This document shows positions 8,665 through 16,254 of a DNA stretch of 64,000 nt, piece by piece (position 1 is the stretch's first letter; every line of letters begins with the position of its first letter). Both the position numbers and the translations under genes were made by a program. A model generated the notes under the pieces. The model saw nothing but the letters and a program-made list of their open reading frames with translations. It was not told where the DNA came from and did no database searches. The stretch is from the NCBI RefSeq assembly GCF_028802875.1, contig NZ_JARAMP010000021.1:1-64000 (forward strand), in the 5' to 3' direction. Origin of the DNA: Seohaeicola sp024304985 (GTDB lineage Bacteria > Pseudomonadota > Alphaproteobacteria > Rhodobacterales > Rhodobacteraceae).

Positions 8665-9168
8665 CTAGAACAACCCCTCCGGCGGGTCCGCGATGATGCG
8701 CCCGCTGGCCAGATCGACGGTCGGCACCGCCTCCATTGTAAAGGGCAGCAGCACCGTCTCGGATGAGCCCGGCACCTGCACCTCAAGAATATCGCCCGCC
8801 CCGTGATTCAGAACGGCCTTGACCCGCCCCAAGCGCGCGCCGCCACTGTCCAGCACGTCCAGCCCGATCAGGTCAGCGTGGTAATATTCATCGTCCGGCA
8901 GACCGGGCAAACGGTCCCGCGGCACGAAGAGCTTCACACCTTTCAGCGCGTCCGCCTCTTCCTTGGTCTTCACCCCCGACAGGCGCACCAGCAGCCCGTT
9001 TGTCAACTGCCCCTCCAGCGCCACGTCAAAGCTGCGGCTGCCATCCTCGGTCACAAGTGGGGCATATTCCCCGATGGCCACCGGATCGGCCGTAAAACTT
9101 TTCAAACGGACTTCGCCCCGGACACCGAAAGCGCCCGCGATGACCGCCACGCAGATCAGATCGCTCAT
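8665..9168 (-). CDS. rimM: 16S rRNA processing protein RimM
   Basis: This 167-residue protein has the RimM N-terminal signature VAVIAGAFGVRGEVRLKSF and the central LKGVKLFVPRDRLP, followed by a PRC-barrel with EYYHADLIGLDV, GAGDILEV and LLPFTMEAVPTVD. RimM binds S19 and assists 30S head maturation. It follows bluB on the same strand with a 24-bp gap (start 9168, bluB stop 9193), so it belongs to the rpsP transcript. In most relatives trmD comes next; here two plus-strand genes intervene. Confidence 0.95.
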   Translation of the reverse strand: MSDLICVAVIAGAFGVRGEVRLKSFTADPVAIGEYAPLVTEDGSRSFDVALEGQLTNGLLVRLSGVKTKEEADALKGVKLFVPRDRLPGLPDDEYYHADLIGLDVLDSGGARLGRVKAVLNHGAGDILEVQVPGSSETVLLPFTMEAVPTVDLASGRIIADPPEGLF

Positions 9169-9192
9169 GTTGAGACCTCGTCCTTCCTTGTT

Positions 9193-9822
9193 TCAGCGCG
9201 TCTCGACCGTCAGGTGATCGCGCCGCACCTCCCAGCCCTGCCGTTCCAGTTCGGGCGTCTCGCTCTCGGCCTCGGGCCAGCCGATGCAGAGATAGGCCAC
9301 CAGCCGCCAGCCTTCGGGCACCGCCAGATCCTGCGCCAGCCGTGCCGGATCAAGGATCGACACCCAGCCCACGCCCAGCCCATGCGCCCGCGCCACCAGC
9401 CAGAATTGCATGACCGAGGCCACGACGGAATAGCGCCGCATCTCGGGCATGGTTGCCGCACCCAGGCCGTGCCCGGTCGCGGTCGCCTCGTCGCACCAGA
9501 CCGTCAGATGCACCGGCGCCTCGCGCATGCCCGACAGTTTCAGCCCCGCATAGAGCGCGGCCTTCTCGCCGTCATACCCGGCCAGCGCCTGCGCATTGGC
9601 CGTTTCGAAATTGGCCAAGGCCGCGGCGCGCGCGGCCTCGCTTTGAACCCGGATCAGCCGCCACGGTTGCGACAGCCCCACCGAGGGGGCCAGCAGAAAA
9701 GCGTCGAGGCAATGCCGCAGCATTGCCTCGTCCACCGGGTCGGTGCGAAAGCGCCGCACATCGCGACGCCAGCGCATCAGCGCGGTCAGTTGGTCCTGGA
9801 ATGCCGTGTCGAAGTCCTGCAT
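9193..9822 (-). CDS. bluB: 5,6-dimethylbenzimidazole synthase BluB
   Basis: This is a 209-residue nitroreductase-fold flavoenzyme. BluB hallmarks are RRDVRRFRTDPVD near the N-terminus, LAPSVGLSQPWRLI, RRYSVVASVMQFW and HGLGVGWVSILDP, followed by YLCIGWPE. BluB cannibalises reduced FMN with O2 to make the lower ligand of cobalamin, linking it to cobC/cobD elsewhere in the window. ATG 9822 has a GGAGG ribosome-binding site, and the longer upstream ORF overlaps rpsP and is a shadow. Its position between rpsP and rimM is unusual. Confidence 0.9.
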   Translation of the reverse strand: MQDFDTAFQDQLTALMRWRRDVRRFRTDPVDEAMLRHCLDAFLLAPSVGLSQPWRLIRVQSEAARAAALANFETANAQALAGYDGEKAALYAGLKLSGMREAPVHLTVWCDEATATGHGLGAATMPEMRRYSVVASVMQFWLVARAHGLGVGWVSILDPARLAQDLAVPEGWRLVAYLCIGWPEAESETPELERQGWEVRRDHLTVETR

Positions 9823-9836
9823 CCCGACCTCCTGAC

Positions 9837-10214
9837 TTATTCCTCGGCAGCAGCCTCTTCGGCGGGTGCGTTGGCTTCGGCCTCCTTGGCCGCTTTCTGC
9901 GCGGCGCGGTCCTTGGCTTTCTTGCCCGGCTCGCCCTTCTTGGGGTTGCTGCGCTCGGTCTTGGGGGTCACGCCAGCGGCTTCCAGCATGCGGGCCACAC
10001 GGTCGGTGGTCTGCGCGCCTTGGGCCAGCCAATGCTTCACACGCTCGACATCCATACGGACGCGGTCTTCGCTGTCTTTCGGCAGAAGCGGGTTATAGGT
10101 GCCCAGCTTCTCGATGAAACGACCATCGCGGGGCATGCGGCTGTCGGCGGCCACGATGCGATAGAAGGGGCGTTTCTTGCTGCCGCCACGGGCCAGACGG
10201 ATTTTCATTGCCAT
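9837..10214 (-). CDS. rpsP: Small ribosomal subunit protein bS16
   Basis: The 125-residue protein has the bS16 core MKIRLARGGSKKRPFYRIV, DGRFIEKLGTYNPLLP and VKHWLAQGAQTTDRV. The last 35 or so residues are a Lys/Ala/Glu-rich low-complexity tail, common in alphaproteobacterial bS16. It is an assembly protein of the 30S body. ATG 10214 (MAMKIRL) or ATG 10208 could be the start. It heads the rpsP-bluB-rimM run and follows the chorismate mutase gene by 56 bp. Confidence 0.97.
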   Translation of the reverse strand: MAMKIRLARGGSKKRPFYRIVAADSRMPRDGRFIEKLGTYNPLLPKDSEDRVRMDVERVKHWLAQGAQTTDRVARMLEAAGVTPKTERSNPKKGEPGKKAKDRAAQKAAKEAEANAPAEEAAAEE

Positions 10215-10270
10215 GTCAGTTTCTCCTTTGGATGGCTTGGGTTGACGGGCTTCCCCGCCAAATGGTCTTG

Positions 10271-10570
10271 TTACTGTTGGTGTTTCTTGTGGTGTTGAAT
10301 GACTTCCTGAATGATGAACTGCAGGAAAGCCTTGGCGAATTCCGGGTCCAGATCGGCGTCCTGCGCCAGCTGTTCCAGCCGGGCAATCTGGCGCGCCTCG
10401 CGATCGGGATCGGAAGGGGGAAGGTCGTGCTGCGCCTTCAGGCGCCCCACGGCCTGCGTATGCTTGAACCGCTCACCCAGCGTATAGACAAGGATGGCAT
10501 CCAGCCGGTCGATGCTGGCACGATGATCGCGCAGCACCTCGGCGGCACGTTCGGCGGTGGTCTGTGTCAT
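10271..10570 (-). CDS. Chorismate mutase, AroQ class
   Basis: This 99-residue all-helical monofunctional chorismate mutase converts chorismate to prephenate for Phe/Tyr synthesis. The pattern RASIDRLDAILVYTLGERF, then a second Arg/Lys pair in AVGRLKAQHDLPPSD and DREARQIARLEQL, matches AroQ mutases with their Arg-rich active site. The C-terminus is His/Lys-rich (QHHKKHQQ). Its ATG overlaps the upstream GNAT stop (ATGA), implying translational coupling. No fused dehydratase or dehydrogenase domain is present. Confidence 0.9.
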   Translation of the reverse strand: MTQTTAERAAEVLRDHRASIDRLDAILVYTLGERFKHTQAVGRLKAQHDLPPSDPDREARQIARLEQLAQDADLDPEFAKAFLQFIIQEVIQHHKKHQQ

Positions 10571-11088
10571 GCCGCTTCCTCCATCTTGGGGTGGCGATAG
10601 ACGTGGCAGGGTTTGTCGAAAAACACGGTCTCGCGCTCGAACGCCGCACCCAGCCGTTCGGCCAGACGGATCGAGCGGGCATTGTCCGGCCGGATATAGG
10701 AAATCACGCCGTTCAGCCCGAAGGCCCGCACGCCATGCGCCCGCGCCGCACTGACCGCTTGAAAGGCAATGCCGCGCCCCTCATGGCCGCCCCAGACCTG
10801 CCAGCCCAGTTCCGGCTCGTCCCAGCCTTCGCGGAAGATGAAGCCGCACATGCCAACCGGCTGCTGATCCGATGCGATCACCCACATGCCGTAACCGCGC
10901 AGCGCCCAATGGCCAAGGTTGCCGGAAATGATCCGCCACGCATCCACACGCGGCAGCGGACCGCCGACGAACTGGCTCCGCTCGGTCGCATAGAATGCGG
11001 CAAGCGGTTCCAGATCGCTTTCCTGAATGGCGCGCAGGGTCACATCGCCCGCGTCCAGCATCGGAATCTCGAAGGCAAACCGCGTCAT
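10567..11088 (-). CDS. GNAT N-acetyltransferase (RimJ/RimL-like)
   Basis: This 173-residue acetyltransferase has the GNAT fold of the Acetyltransf_3 type: an N-terminal TLRAIQESDLEPLAAFYATE segment, WALRGYGMWVIAS, LGWQVWGGHEGRGIAFQA (acetyl-CoA pyrophosphate loop region) and the C-terminal ARSIRLAERLGAAFERE. The substrate is unknown; the family includes ribosomal-protein N-acetyltransferases. It overlaps the chorismate mutase start downstream and its own start overlaps the preceding paralogous GNAT by 4 bp. Confidence 0.8.
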   Translation of the reverse strand: MTRFAFEIPMLDAGDVTLRAIQESDLEPLAAFYATERSQFVGGPLPRVDAWRIISGNLGHWALRGYGMWVIASDQQPVGMCGFIFREGWDEPELGWQVWGGHEGRGIAFQAVSAARAHGVRAFGLNGVISYIRPDNARSIRLAERLGAAFERETVFFDKPCHVYRHPKMEEAA

Positions 11089-11672
11089 GCGTAGGCCTCC
11101 ACCGATCCGTCATTGTCCAGCGATTCCGGGCCGGGATGCCGATAGAGCATCTCCTTGCCCATATAGACATTCTGATAGGTCCGCTCCAGCCATGCGCCCA
11201 ACCGCTCGGCAAGCGCGACCGAGCGGTCATTGCCCGGCACGATATTCGATGTCAGGGTCATGAAGCCCAATTCGGTATAGGCCCATTCCCGCGCCCGCGC
11301 CGCCGCTTCATGCGCGATACCGCGCCCCTCGAAACCGTCGAACAGCGCCCAGCCCAGTTCCGGCTCGGGCCAGCCATCGGGATTCCAGACGCCGGTGATT
11401 CCCGCCACCTCGCCGCTCTCGCGGTCCTCGATGGTGAAATAGCCATAGCCGTGGATATGCCAATGCCCCACGTTCAGCCCGAACCAGCGCCACGCGTCAT
11501 GACGGTTGTCATAGGACCCGAACCCCCAGGACCGCTCGCGATCCGTCAGAAAGGCGATCATCGGCTCGATGTCGCCATGCTCCGGTCCGCGCAGGATCAG
11601 GTTCTGCGTCTCAAGACGCGGGGCCTGCGTCAACGGCGCGACAGGCAGGGAAGAGGAGGGCGCCTGCATCAC
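11085..11672 (-). CDS. GNAT N-acetyltransferase (RimJ/RimL-like), paralogue
   Basis: This 195-residue protein resembles its downstream neighbour. It has LETQNLILRGPEHGDIEPM, LNVGHWHIHGYGYFTIED, LGWALFDGFEGRGIAHEAA and DRSVALAERLGAWLERTY, so the pair probably arose by tandem duplication. The substrate is unknown. It begins one base before the end of ffh's reading frame (ffh stops at 11673), so the chain ffh-GNAT-GNAT-chorismate mutase is tightly packed and likely one transcript. ATG 11669 is an alternative start. Confidence 0.8.
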   Translation of the reverse strand: MMQAPSSSLPVAPLTQAPRLETQNLILRGPEHGDIEPMIAFLTDRERSWGFGSYDNRHDAWRWFGLNVGHWHIHGYGYFTIEDRESGEVAGITGVWNPDGWPEPELGWALFDGFEGRGIAHEAAARAREWAYTELGFMTLTSNIVPGNDRSVALAERLGAWLERTYQNVYMGKEMLYRHPGPESLDNDGSVEAYA

Positions 11673-13193
11673 TTACTTCTTCTTTCCGAAACCGCTCAGA
11701 CCGCCCGGCAGCTTCATGCCACCCAAGCCACCGGGGCCCGTCAGACTGGACGGCAGCTTGCCGCCCGTCATCGCCTTGGCGGCGGCTTCCAGCGCCTGGG
11801 GGTCCATCTGCGACGGGTCCATCCCGCCCGCAGGCATGCCCCCTTTGCCGAACATGCCCTTCATGGCCTGTTTCAGCATGCCCCCTTTGCCCATCTTGCC
11901 CATCTTCTTCATCATGTCCGCCATCTGGCGGTGCATCTTCAGAAGCTTGTTCAACTCGGACACTTCCATGCCCGCACCCGCCGCGATCCGCTTCTTGCGG
12001 CTGGCCTGCAACAGATCGGGGTTGGCGCGTTCCTTCTTGGTCATCGACTGGATCAGCGCGATCTGCCGCTTGAGGATACGGTCGTCAAAGCCCGCATCCT
12101 TGACCTGTGCGGCCATCTTTCCCATGCCGGGCATCATGCCCATGATGGATTCCATCCCGCCCATCTTCAGCATCTGTTCCAGCTGCATCCGCAGGTCGTT
12201 CATGTTGAACTGACCCTTCTGGAAGCGCTTCATCATCCGCTCGGCCTGTTCGGCCTCGATGGTCTCCTGCGCCTTCTCGACCAGCGCGACGATGTCGCCC
12301 ATGCCAAGGATACGGCCCGCCACGCGCTGCGGCTCGAAGGTCTCCAGCGCGTCCATCTTCTCGCCCAGACCGACAAAGCGGATGGGCTTGCCGGTGACAG
12401 CCCGCATCGACAGCGCCGCACCGCCGCGCCCGTCGCCATCCATCCGCGTCAGGATCACGCCGGAAATGCCGACCTTGGCGTCAAACTCCTCGGCCACCTC
12501 GACGGCGACCTGACCGGTCAGACCATCCACAACCAAAAGCGTCTCGCGCGGCTTGACCGCGTCGCGGACATCCTCGACCTCCTGCATCAGGGTCTGGTCG
12601 ATCTGCAACCGGCCTGCGGTGTCCAGCAGGTAGACGTCATAGCCGCCAAGGCTGGCTTGCGTCTTGGCGCGTTTGGCGATCTGCACGGCGCTTTCGCCCG
12701 CCACGATGGGCAGCGTGTCCACCCCGATCTGCTGGCCCAGAATCTGCAACTGCTGCATGGCGGCGGGGCGGTAGATATCGAGCGAGGCCATCAGCACCCG
12801 CTTGCCATCCCGCTCTTTCAGCCGCTTGGCCAGCTTTCCGGTGGTGGTGGTCTTGCCCGAGCCTTGCAAACCGACCATCAGGATCGGGGCAGGCGGGTTG
12901 TCGATCTTCAAGGCACCGGGATCTTCCGACCCCGTCAGCACGTCTACCAGCGCGTCATGCACGATCTTGACGACCTGCTGGCCCGGCGTCACCGATTTGG
13001 TCACGGCCTGCCCGGTCGCCTTGGCCTGCACGGCGGCCACGAAATCCCGCGCCACGGGCAGCGAGACATCCGCCTCGAGCAGGGCCACGCGCACTTCGCG
13101 CAGGGCGGTTTTCACATCCTCATCGGACAAGGACCCCTGACGGGTCAGCCGGTCAAACACACCAGAGAGGCGTTCGGACAGATTTTCAAACAT
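11673..13193 (-). CDS. ffh: Signal recognition particle protein Ffh
   Basis: This 506-residue SRP54 GTPase targets signal-anchor proteins to SecYEG with 4.5S RNA and FtsY. The N domain is followed by the G domain with GLQGSGKTTTTGKLAKRL (G1), DIYRPAAMQQLQILG, DTAGRLQID (G3) and TRMDGDGRGGAAL. A methionine-rich M domain starts near residue 330 (MLKMGGMESIMGMMPGMGKM). A long Gly/Met/Lys tail follows. The start MFENLSERLSGVFDRL is standard for the family. Confidence 0.97.
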   Translation of the reverse strand: MFENLSERLSGVFDRLTRQGSLSDEDVKTALREVRVALLEADVSLPVARDFVAAVQAKATGQAVTKSVTPGQQVVKIVHDALVDVLTGSEDPGALKIDNPPAPILMVGLQGSGKTTTTGKLAKRLKERDGKRVLMASLDIYRPAAMQQLQILGQQIGVDTLPIVAGESAVQIAKRAKTQASLGGYDVYLLDTAGRLQIDQTLMQEVEDVRDAVKPRETLLVVDGLTGQVAVEVAEEFDAKVGISGVILTRMDGDGRGGAALSMRAVTGKPIRFVGLGEKMDALETFEPQRVAGRILGMGDIVALVEKAQETIEAEQAERMMKRFQKGQFNMNDLRMQLEQMLKMGGMESIMGMMPGMGKMAAQVKDAGFDDRILKRQIALIQSMTKKERANPDLLQASRKKRIAAGAGMEVSELNKLLKMHRQMADMMKKMGKMGKGGMLKQAMKGMFGKGGMPAGGMDPSQMDPQALEAAAKAMTGGKLPSSLTGPGGLGGMKLPGGLSGFGKKK

Positions 13194-13512
13194 CTAAACG
13201 GCTCCTTTGCCCGTTGCGTTTGACGCTTCAGATAAGAAGCGCCGCTCTCCTTGCCAATGATCCCCGGGACCGGACCATGAAAACCGGAACAGCCCCCGTG
13301 GGCGCAACGCGCTGACGGGGGGCGATCCCGGGCCAAGCCCAAGGGACCGGAAGTTCTGACAGACCTCCGGAATGGCGCAGGCTTTAGGCGCGCCCGCTGG
13401 CAGAGTCAAGCCGTTCAGCCCTTTGCCCCTTGTCATCGCCGCGTAACCCGCGTTTTTATCGGGACATGTGCAACCCTGCACAGAACGCAGCCCACCGCCC
13501 AAGGAGACCCCG
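13194..13512. other. Divergent ffh / LysR intergenic region with a GC-rich hairpin
   Basis: This 319-bp stretch contains no convincing gene. The strongest structure is a stem GCCCCCGT (13292-13299) with ACGGGG(G)GC (13315-13323), flanked by CCCGGG sequences that could extend the fold. It would lie in the 5' leader of ffh. An AAGGAG ribosome-binding site for the LysR gene is at 13501-13506. I looked for the conserved core of SRP RNA and did not find it. Confidence 0.4.
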
Positions 13513-14421
13513 ATGGACAACTGGGATGAAATCCGCACTGCCTATCACGTCGCCCGCATGGGCACGGTCAGCGGCGCCGCCGAGGTGCTGGGCGTTCACC
13601 ATGCCACCGTGATCCGCCATATCGACGCGCTGGAACAGCGGCTGGGCGTCAAACTCTTCCAGCGTCACCCACGCGGCTATACCGCGACCGAGGCGGGCGA
13701 GGATCTCTTGCGCGTCGCCGCCGCCACCGATGACCAGTTCGCGCAACTGGCAGGCCGCATCAAGGGGCGCGGCAAGGATGTCTCGGGCGAGCTGGTGATC
13801 ACCTCTCTTGCCGGGCTGGAGGCGTTGATCCTGCCGGTTCTGGCCGCCTTCCGCGTGGCGCATCCCGGCATCATCCTGCGATATCTGACGGGCGAACGTC
13901 TCTTCCGTCTGGAATATGGCGAGGCGCATGTGGCGATCCGCGCCGGATCTGTTCCAGACCAGCCCGACAACGTGGTCCAGCCCTTCATCAGCATGGCCCC
14001 CGCGCTTTACGCGACCCCTGCCTATGCCGACCGCCACGGCCTGCCCGACGGACCCGAGGATTTCACCGACCATTTCTTCGTCGCCAATGACGACAAATCC
14101 AACCGCGCCCCCTTCAACCAATGGCTCTGGAACACCATCCCCGAAGAGAACGTCGTTTTCCGCAGCACCGATATGGGCGCGCTGGAAATGGCCGTGCTGC
14201 GCGGCATGGGCATCGGCTTTCTCAGCCAATGGGAGGCCGACGCCCACCCTGAGCTGCTGGAGATCGCACCCTCCCGCCCGGAATGGGAGGCGCCGCTCTG
14301 GCTGGTCACCCATGTCGATCTGCACCGCACCACCAAGGTCCAGACCTTCCTCTCCTTTCTCAAGGCACAGGCACGCGGCCAGCCGCTTGACGCCGAGGCA
14401 CAGGGAACCCGCGACACATGA
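13513..14421 (+). CDS. LysR family transcriptional regulator
   Basis: This 302-residue protein has an N-terminal winged HTH (MGTVSGAAEVLGVHHATVIR, HIDALEQRLGVKLFQRHPRG) followed by a LysR-type effector domain with LEALILPVLAAFRVAHPGI and VAIRAGSVPDQPDN. ATG 13513 is preceded by AAGGAG. Its stop overlaps the start of the EamA transporter gene (ATGA), so it may be co-transcribed with that gene and control it; the ligand is unknown. Confidence 0.88.
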   Translation: MDNWDEIRTAYHVARMGTVSGAAEVLGVHHATVIRHIDALEQRLGVKLFQRHPRGYTATEAGEDLLRVAAATDDQFAQLAGRIKGRGKDVSGELVITSLAGLEALILPVLAAFRVAHPGIILRYLTGERLFRLEYGEAHVAIRAGSVPDQPDNVVQPFISMAPALYATPAYADRHGLPDGPEDFTDHFFVANDDKSNRAPFNQWLWNTIPEENVVFRSTDMGALEMAVLRGMGIGFLSQWEADAHPELLEIAPSRPEWEAPLWLVTHVDLHRTTKVQTFLSFLKAQARGQPLDAEAQGTRDT

Positions 14422-15329
14422 GCGGTCAGGCGCGCGGCCATCTGGCGATGCTGCTCTTCTCTGCGCTGGTCGCGGGCAGCTTCTCGCTGGGGGTCATGGC
14501 CGCGCCCCATATCGACCCCGCTGCTTTGACCGCGCTGCGCTTCTGGCTGGCCGCCGCCATCGTGGGCACCGCCGCCGCCTTGACCACCGGCCTGCCGCGC
14601 CGCGCGCTGCAAGCCCCTTGGCGCTACCTGCTGCTGGGCGGCATGTTCGGCATCTACTTCGTGCTGATGTTCGAGGGCCTGAAAACGGCGCAGGCCGTCT
14701 CGGCATCGGCAGTATTCACCCTCACGCCAGTCATCGCGGGCATCGCGGGCTGGTTTCTGCTGCGCCAGATCACCACGCCGCGCATGGCGCTGGCGCTGGC
14801 CATCGGTGCCGTGGGCGCGGTCTGGGTGATCTTCCGCGCCGATCTGGCGGCGCTCGCCCGGTTTCAGATTGGCCGGGGCGAGGCGATCTTCTTCGTCGGC
14901 TGCATCGCCCATGCCGTCTACACGCCGATGGTGCGCAAACTGAACAGGGGAGAGCCGCCCGTTGTCTTTACCTTCGGCATGCTGATCGGCGGCGGGCTTC
15001 TGGTGACGGCATGGGCCTGGCCCGCGATCCGCGCCACCGACTGGATGGCCCTGCCGGGGATCGTCTGGATCACGCTCGCCTATGTCTCGATCTTCGCCAG
15101 TGCGACAACCTTCGTGCTCTTGCAATACGCGACCATGCACCTGCCCTCGGCCAAGGTGATGGCCTACACCTATCTCACCCCAAGCTGGGTGATCCTGCTG
15201 GAATTCGCCCTTGGCAATGGCCTGCCCTCGGCATGGGTGCTGGGCGGGGTCGCGCTGACCATTCTGGCGCTGTTGCTGCTGTTGCGCGACGACGCGCCCG
15301 CCCCGGCACCCACACCTCAATCCCCCTGA
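14418..15329 (+). CDS. EamA/DMT family membrane transporter
   Basis: This 303-residue protein has about ten hydrophobic segments in two EamA repeats. The first begins LAMLLFSALVAGSFSLGVM and the second near residue 150 (GEAIFFVGCIAHAVYTPMV), ending with a hydrophobic helix and a Pro/Ala tail. DMT transporters export metabolites such as amino acids. Translational overlap with the LysR gene suggests a regulator-exporter pair. Its last 13 bases overlap the 3' end of the convergent ArsR gene. Confidence 0.85.
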   Translation: MSGQARGHLAMLLFSALVAGSFSLGVMAAPHIDPAALTALRFWLAAAIVGTAAALTTGLPRRALQAPWRYLLLGGMFGIYFVLMFEGLKTAQAVSASAVFTLTPVIAGIAGWFLLRQITTPRMALALAIGAVGAVWVIFRADLAALARFQIGRGEAIFFVGCIAHAVYTPMVRKLNRGEPPVVFTFGMLIGGGLLVTAWAWPAIRATDWMALPGIVWITLAYVSIFASATTFVLLQYATMHLPSAKVMAYTYLTPSWVILLEFALGNGLPSAWVLGGVALTILALLLLLRDDAPAPAPTPQSP

Positions 15330-15670
15330 ACGGCCAGACCCTCGTCCTCGCCCGGCAATTCCGCCGCCAGAAACCGCTCGAAGGCGTCAAGGTTCACCGG
15401 TTCGAATTGCCCGAACCCCTGCATCCAGACACTTGCCGCGCGCAGCGCGTCTGGTTCCAGCTTGCACCACTTCACGCGGCCCCGCTTCTCCTGCGTGATC
15501 AGCCCCGCCCCCGCCAGTATGGCCAGATGCTTGGAAATGCCCGCAAGGCTCATCTGGAAAGGTTCCGCCACATCCGTCACGGCCATGTCATCCTCCAGCA
15601 GCATCGACAGGATCGCGCGGCGGGTCGGGTCGGCCAAGGCGGCAAAGACGGTATCAAGCGGATCGGTCAT
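15317..15670 (-). CDS. ArsR family winged-helix regulator
   Basis: This 117-residue protein starts MTDPLDTVFAALADPTRRAI, the classic beginning of ArsR regulators often paired with SRPBCC/AHSA1 proteins, and has the recognition helix region MSLAGISKHLAILAGAGLI and wing KRGRVKWCKLEPDAL. No metal-binding CVC motif is visible, so a metal sensor is unlikely. No SRPBCC partner lies beside it. An excellent inverted repeat (15701-15716) lies 31 bp upstream of the start, probably its autoregulatory operator. Confidence 0.85.
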   Translation of the reverse strand: MTDPLDTVFAALADPTRRAILSMLLEDDMAVTDVAEPFQMSLAGISKHLAILAGAGLITQEKRGRVKWCKLEPDALRAASVWMQGFGQFEPVNLDAFERFLAAELPGEDEGLAVQGD

Positions 15671-15700
15671 GCCGCCATTAAGCGCGCATGCCCGCAATCG

Positions 15701-15716
15701 TCAACCGGATGGTTGA
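15701..15716. promoter_or_regulatory. Inverted-repeat operator upstream of the ArsR gene
   Basis: TCAACC-GGAT-GGTTGA is a perfect 6-bp inverted repeat with a four-base spacer. It sits just upstream of the ArsR gene, where an autorepressor would bind. CAACC-N4-GGTTG symmetry is typical of operators of this ArsR subgroup as I recall it; binding itself is inferred. Confidence 0.6.
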
Positions 15717-15773
15717 ATATGCCCACCGGCCCCGCGTGGCCGCAAAGCACCCTGCGACAGAACAGCTTCACGG

Positions 15774-15795
15774 TTTCATCTTGCTATAAATACTC
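15774..15795 (-). repeat. Dispersed 22-bp intergenic motif, copy B (subtype GAGTATTT)
   Basis: On the minus strand this reads GAGTATTT-ATA-GCAAGATGAAA. Unlike the other copies it lies between divergent genes, about 47 bp upstream of the likely atp promoter. Confidence 0.65.
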
Positions 15796-15841
15796 ATTAA
15801 AACAATAGCTTGTCGTGAATGCGGCGCTGCGGCAAGGGCGC

Positions 15842-15870
15842 TTGACTCACAACGTCCCTGCGCATAGCAA
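15842..15870 (+). promoter_or_regulatory. Sigma70-like promoter of the atpI-B-E-F'-F operon
   Basis: TTGACT (15842-15847) and TAGCAA (15865-15870) are 17 bases apart and would start transcription near 15877, about 25 nt before the GTG of atpI. Confidence 0.45.
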
Positions 15871-15901
15871 TGCGCCAACCATCCGAAGGGGGGTCTCTGG
15901 C

Positions 15902-16237
15902 GTGACGGGTCCGGATCAGCAGCGGCAACTGGCCGAGCTTGAGGCAAGGATCGCGGCGGCGAAAGCGGCTCACGCGCCCAAGCCCCGTGCGGATGAACAC
16001 TACTCGCAGGCCAATCTGGCATGGCGCATGGTGATCGAACTTGTGGCCGGTCTGGGGATCGGCTTCGGCATCGGATACGGGCTGGACAGCCTGTTCGGGA
16101 CGCTCCCGATCTTTCTGGTGCTCTTCACATTGCTGGGCCTTGCGGCAGGGGTAAAGACGATGCTCCGCTCCGCACAGGAGGTCCAGAAGACCAAACAGGC
16201 CGATGAGGCTGACGAGACAGGCGCCCCAAGGGGCTGA
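15902..16237 (+). CDS. atpI: ATP synthase protein I (AtpI)
   Basis: This 111-residue protein has a charged N-terminal helix (QRQLAELEARIAAAKAA) and two membrane segments (MVIELVAGLGIGFGIGYGLD and LPIFLVLFTLLGLAAGV), the AtpI arrangement. AtpI assists c-ring assembly and Mg2+ handling. I chose GTG 15902 because an AGGGGG-rich ribosome-binding site precedes it; the ORF extends upstream to 15815, but that part has no family resemblance. It starts the Fo operon, 17 bp before atpB. Confidence 0.82.
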   Translation: MTGPDQQRQLAELEARIAAAKAAHAPKPRADEHYSQANLAWRMVIELVAGLGIGFGIGYGLDSLFGTLPIFLVLFTLLGLAAGVKTMLRSAQEVQKTKQADEADETGAPRG

Positions 16238-16254
16238 CGGCAAGAGGACGGGTC

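Noticed and set aside
10995..13223. A 742-codon plus-strand open frame opposite ffh and the GNAT genes
   Set aside because: It is antisense to clearly identified genes, is His/Arg-rich and has no recognisable domain; long empty frames are expected at this G+C.
13194..13512. A possible SRP RNA gene next to ffh
   Set aside because: The conserved GGAAG...AGCA core and symmetric loop of 4.5S RNA were not found on either strand.
13916..15808. A 630-codon plus-strand frame overlapping LysR and EamA
   Set aside because: It is out of frame with two well-identified genes and has low-complexity composition.
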